Translations under genes and position numbers: made by a program | Shown here: in pieces, positions 32,399 to 33,258 of the stretch | Layout: each line of letters opens with the position of its first letter | Position numbering within the stretch: the stretch's first letter is position 1 | Source: Verrucomicrobiota bacterium | Lineage (GTDB): Bacteria; Verrucomicrobiota; Verrucomicrobiia; Opitutales; Opitutaceae | Length of the DNA stretch: 33,258 nt | Assembly: GCA_028293565.1 (NCBI GenBank) | Contig: JAQGON010000159.1 | Span: forward strand, 1 to 33,258 | Direction of reading: 5' to 3' | The notes under the pieces: model-generated | Databases searched by the model: none | Seen by the model: the letters and a program-made list of their open reading frames with translations, nothing else | Told to the model about the DNA's origin: nothing

Positions 32399-33026
32399 AA
32401 ACAACCACGGGATCGAGGATCTGGTACTGCGTTGCGCCATTCCGCCCAGTGGCCCACGCAATCGCCATTGAGCAACAAGGACTAGAATTTTTAGGTCTGT
32501 CCTAAGGATTTTTAGGAGTTTTTAGGGTCTGTCCCTAATTCTAGCTCCCATTAAATGGCTGAGATTTTCAGCTTAAACGGGCGCTCGTTCATGCGACCTT
32601 TGCATCTTTGTCTCGCGCTTCCGTTCGCCACCAGCCGCCGGACCGCCGGCTTCCTCTGGCGCGGCGGACTTTTCCGGTTCCTCGGCTGGCAGCGCGGAGG
32701 CGGATTTGCGACCCGAAATGCCCCGACCCTGGGCTCACGATCTTTCAATCGAATCAACCCGGGCGGGTTCGCCGCTCGAGCCGCGGCCGACCGCGGCCGA
32801 AGAAGAGGGCATGGCGTTCCTCTAGCTGGGCGCCAGGAAGGCCACCACCAAGACTAGTACTTGCTTTGTGGTAGAATGATCGTCCACTCCGGTCGGGGTT
32901 GCGCAACTGCCACTAGTTTCCCGACTCAATCCGCTTTCCGGGCCCGCCACCCCCGGTCGCAGATGAGGTGATTGTCTCCGATTAGGTCCGCAAAGGTCGC
33001 TCCGCTTTTGTATCAATCCGTCCCCC
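32399..33026. other. 628-bp stretch without a supported gene
   Basis: Apart from the R-E hairpins at 32485-32546 I find no gene. A plus-strand frame at 32555-32857 and a minus-strand frame at 32551-32757 are Arg/Pro/Gly-rich, overlap each other, lack ribosome sites, and resemble no family I know. The segment before the CheW-like gene (about 32860-33026) presumably holds its promoter, but no clear hexamers at good spacing are visible. Confidence 0.5.
32485..32546 (+). repeat. Hairpin repeat R-E, downstream copies
   Basis: Two adjacent hairpins share the loop TCTGT: TTAGG-TCTGT-CCTAA (about 32491-32505) and the longer TTAGGG-TCTGT-CCCTAA in the 28-base core at 32519-32546. They match the upstream copy at 31699-31726. 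Together they bracket the GreA-like gene in direct orientation. Confidence 0.8.
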
Positions 33027-33258
33027 ATGTTTGAAACGAGCGCACCCACCCAAATCGTGGTTTTCCGTCTGGACGCGCAGCGTTATGCGCTATCGCTGAC
33101 CGCGGTCGACCGGATCGCCCGCGCCGTCGAAATAACCCCTCTGCCAAACGCACCCGACATCGTGCTTGGGGTGATCAATGTTTCAGGCCGCGTGCTTCCC
33201 GTGCTCAACCTGCGCCGGCGTTTCCGGATGCGGGAACGTGCAATCAGCCCTGCCGATC
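33027..33258 (+). CDS. CheW-like chemotaxis coupling protein, 5' part
   Basis: The frame is open from ATG 33027 to the window edge (77 codons). It reads TQIVVFRLDAQRYALSLTAV, DRIARAVEITPLPNAPDIV, LGVINVSGRVLPVLNLRRRF, the standard first half of a CheW/SH3-like domain, including the 'PNAP-x-x-x-LGVIN-x-x-G' core. Such proteins couple chemoreceptors to the CheA kinase. Whether this is a free-standing CheW or the start of a larger CheW-CheR/CheA fusion cannot be told. It likely starts a chemotaxis-type operon continuing beyond the window. Confidence 0.88.
   Translation, partial: MFETSAPTQIVVFRLDAQRYALSLTAVDRIARAVEITPLPNAPDIVLGVINVSGRVLPVLNLRRRFRMRERAISPAD

Noticed and set aside
32555-32857. Plus-strand frame of 100 codons
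   Set aside because: Arg/Gly-rich, no ribosome site, overlapped by an equally weak minus-strand frame; not supported as a gene.

Overview
The window looks like a chromosomal segment from a GC-rich Gram-negative bacterium, most likely Verrucomicrobiota close to Opitutaceae. The grounds are a TonB-dependent receptor with the 'LTAFEV' N-terminal signature I associate with that group, a run of Asp-box (BNR/sialidase-like) exported proteins next to DapA/NanA-family lyases, and many palindromic intergenic repeats. The taxon is inferred, not proven.

Layout: (1) 97-6274, plus strand: a complete tripartite RND efflux operon (inner-membrane pump, periplasmic adaptor, outer-membrane lipoprotein). Copies of one dispersed repeat lie on both sides, and a second palindromic repeat has rebuilt the adaptor start. 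(2) 6709-8623, plus: an aldo/keto reductase and a beta-hydroxyacid dehydrogenase. (3) 8754-21265, minus: an 11-gene cluster with five Asp-box propeller proteins, two DapA/NanA-like lyases, two COG2159-type amidohydrolases, an SDR and an MFS permease. It falls into two parallel modules, each with one amidohydrolase, one lyase and Asp-box proteins. (4) 21266-21719: a 454-bp AT-rich divergent control region. (5) 21720-25997, plus: TonB-dependent receptor, GntR/FCD regulator and an exported HEAT-like protein whose 3' end runs into a palindromic repeat. (6) 26152-27895: an ECF sigma factor with a C-terminal extension plus its YCII/DGPF partner. (7) 28340-31622: a YdeI/OmdA-like protein and a 14-TM-type drug exporter (minus), with a divergent LysR regulator. 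(8) 31784-32398: a GreA/GreB-like protein between two direct copies of a hairpin repeat. (9) 33027-end: the start of a CheW-like protein.

How the genes may work together: regions 2-5 read as one carbohydrate-acid scavenging locus. The TonB receptor would bring in glycan fragments. Four secreted propeller proteins would release an acidic sugar (or act as lyases). The MFS permease would carry it across the inner membrane. One leaderless propeller protein, the two lyases, the amidohydrolases, the SDR and perhaps the convergent reductases would finish breakdown, under GntR/FCD control. The sialate genes nanK, nanE, nagA and nagB are absent from the window, so sialic acid is only one possible substrate. 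A short AT-rich element recurs in the same gene-relative orientation upstream of three transcription units of this locus and is the best candidate for its shared control signal.
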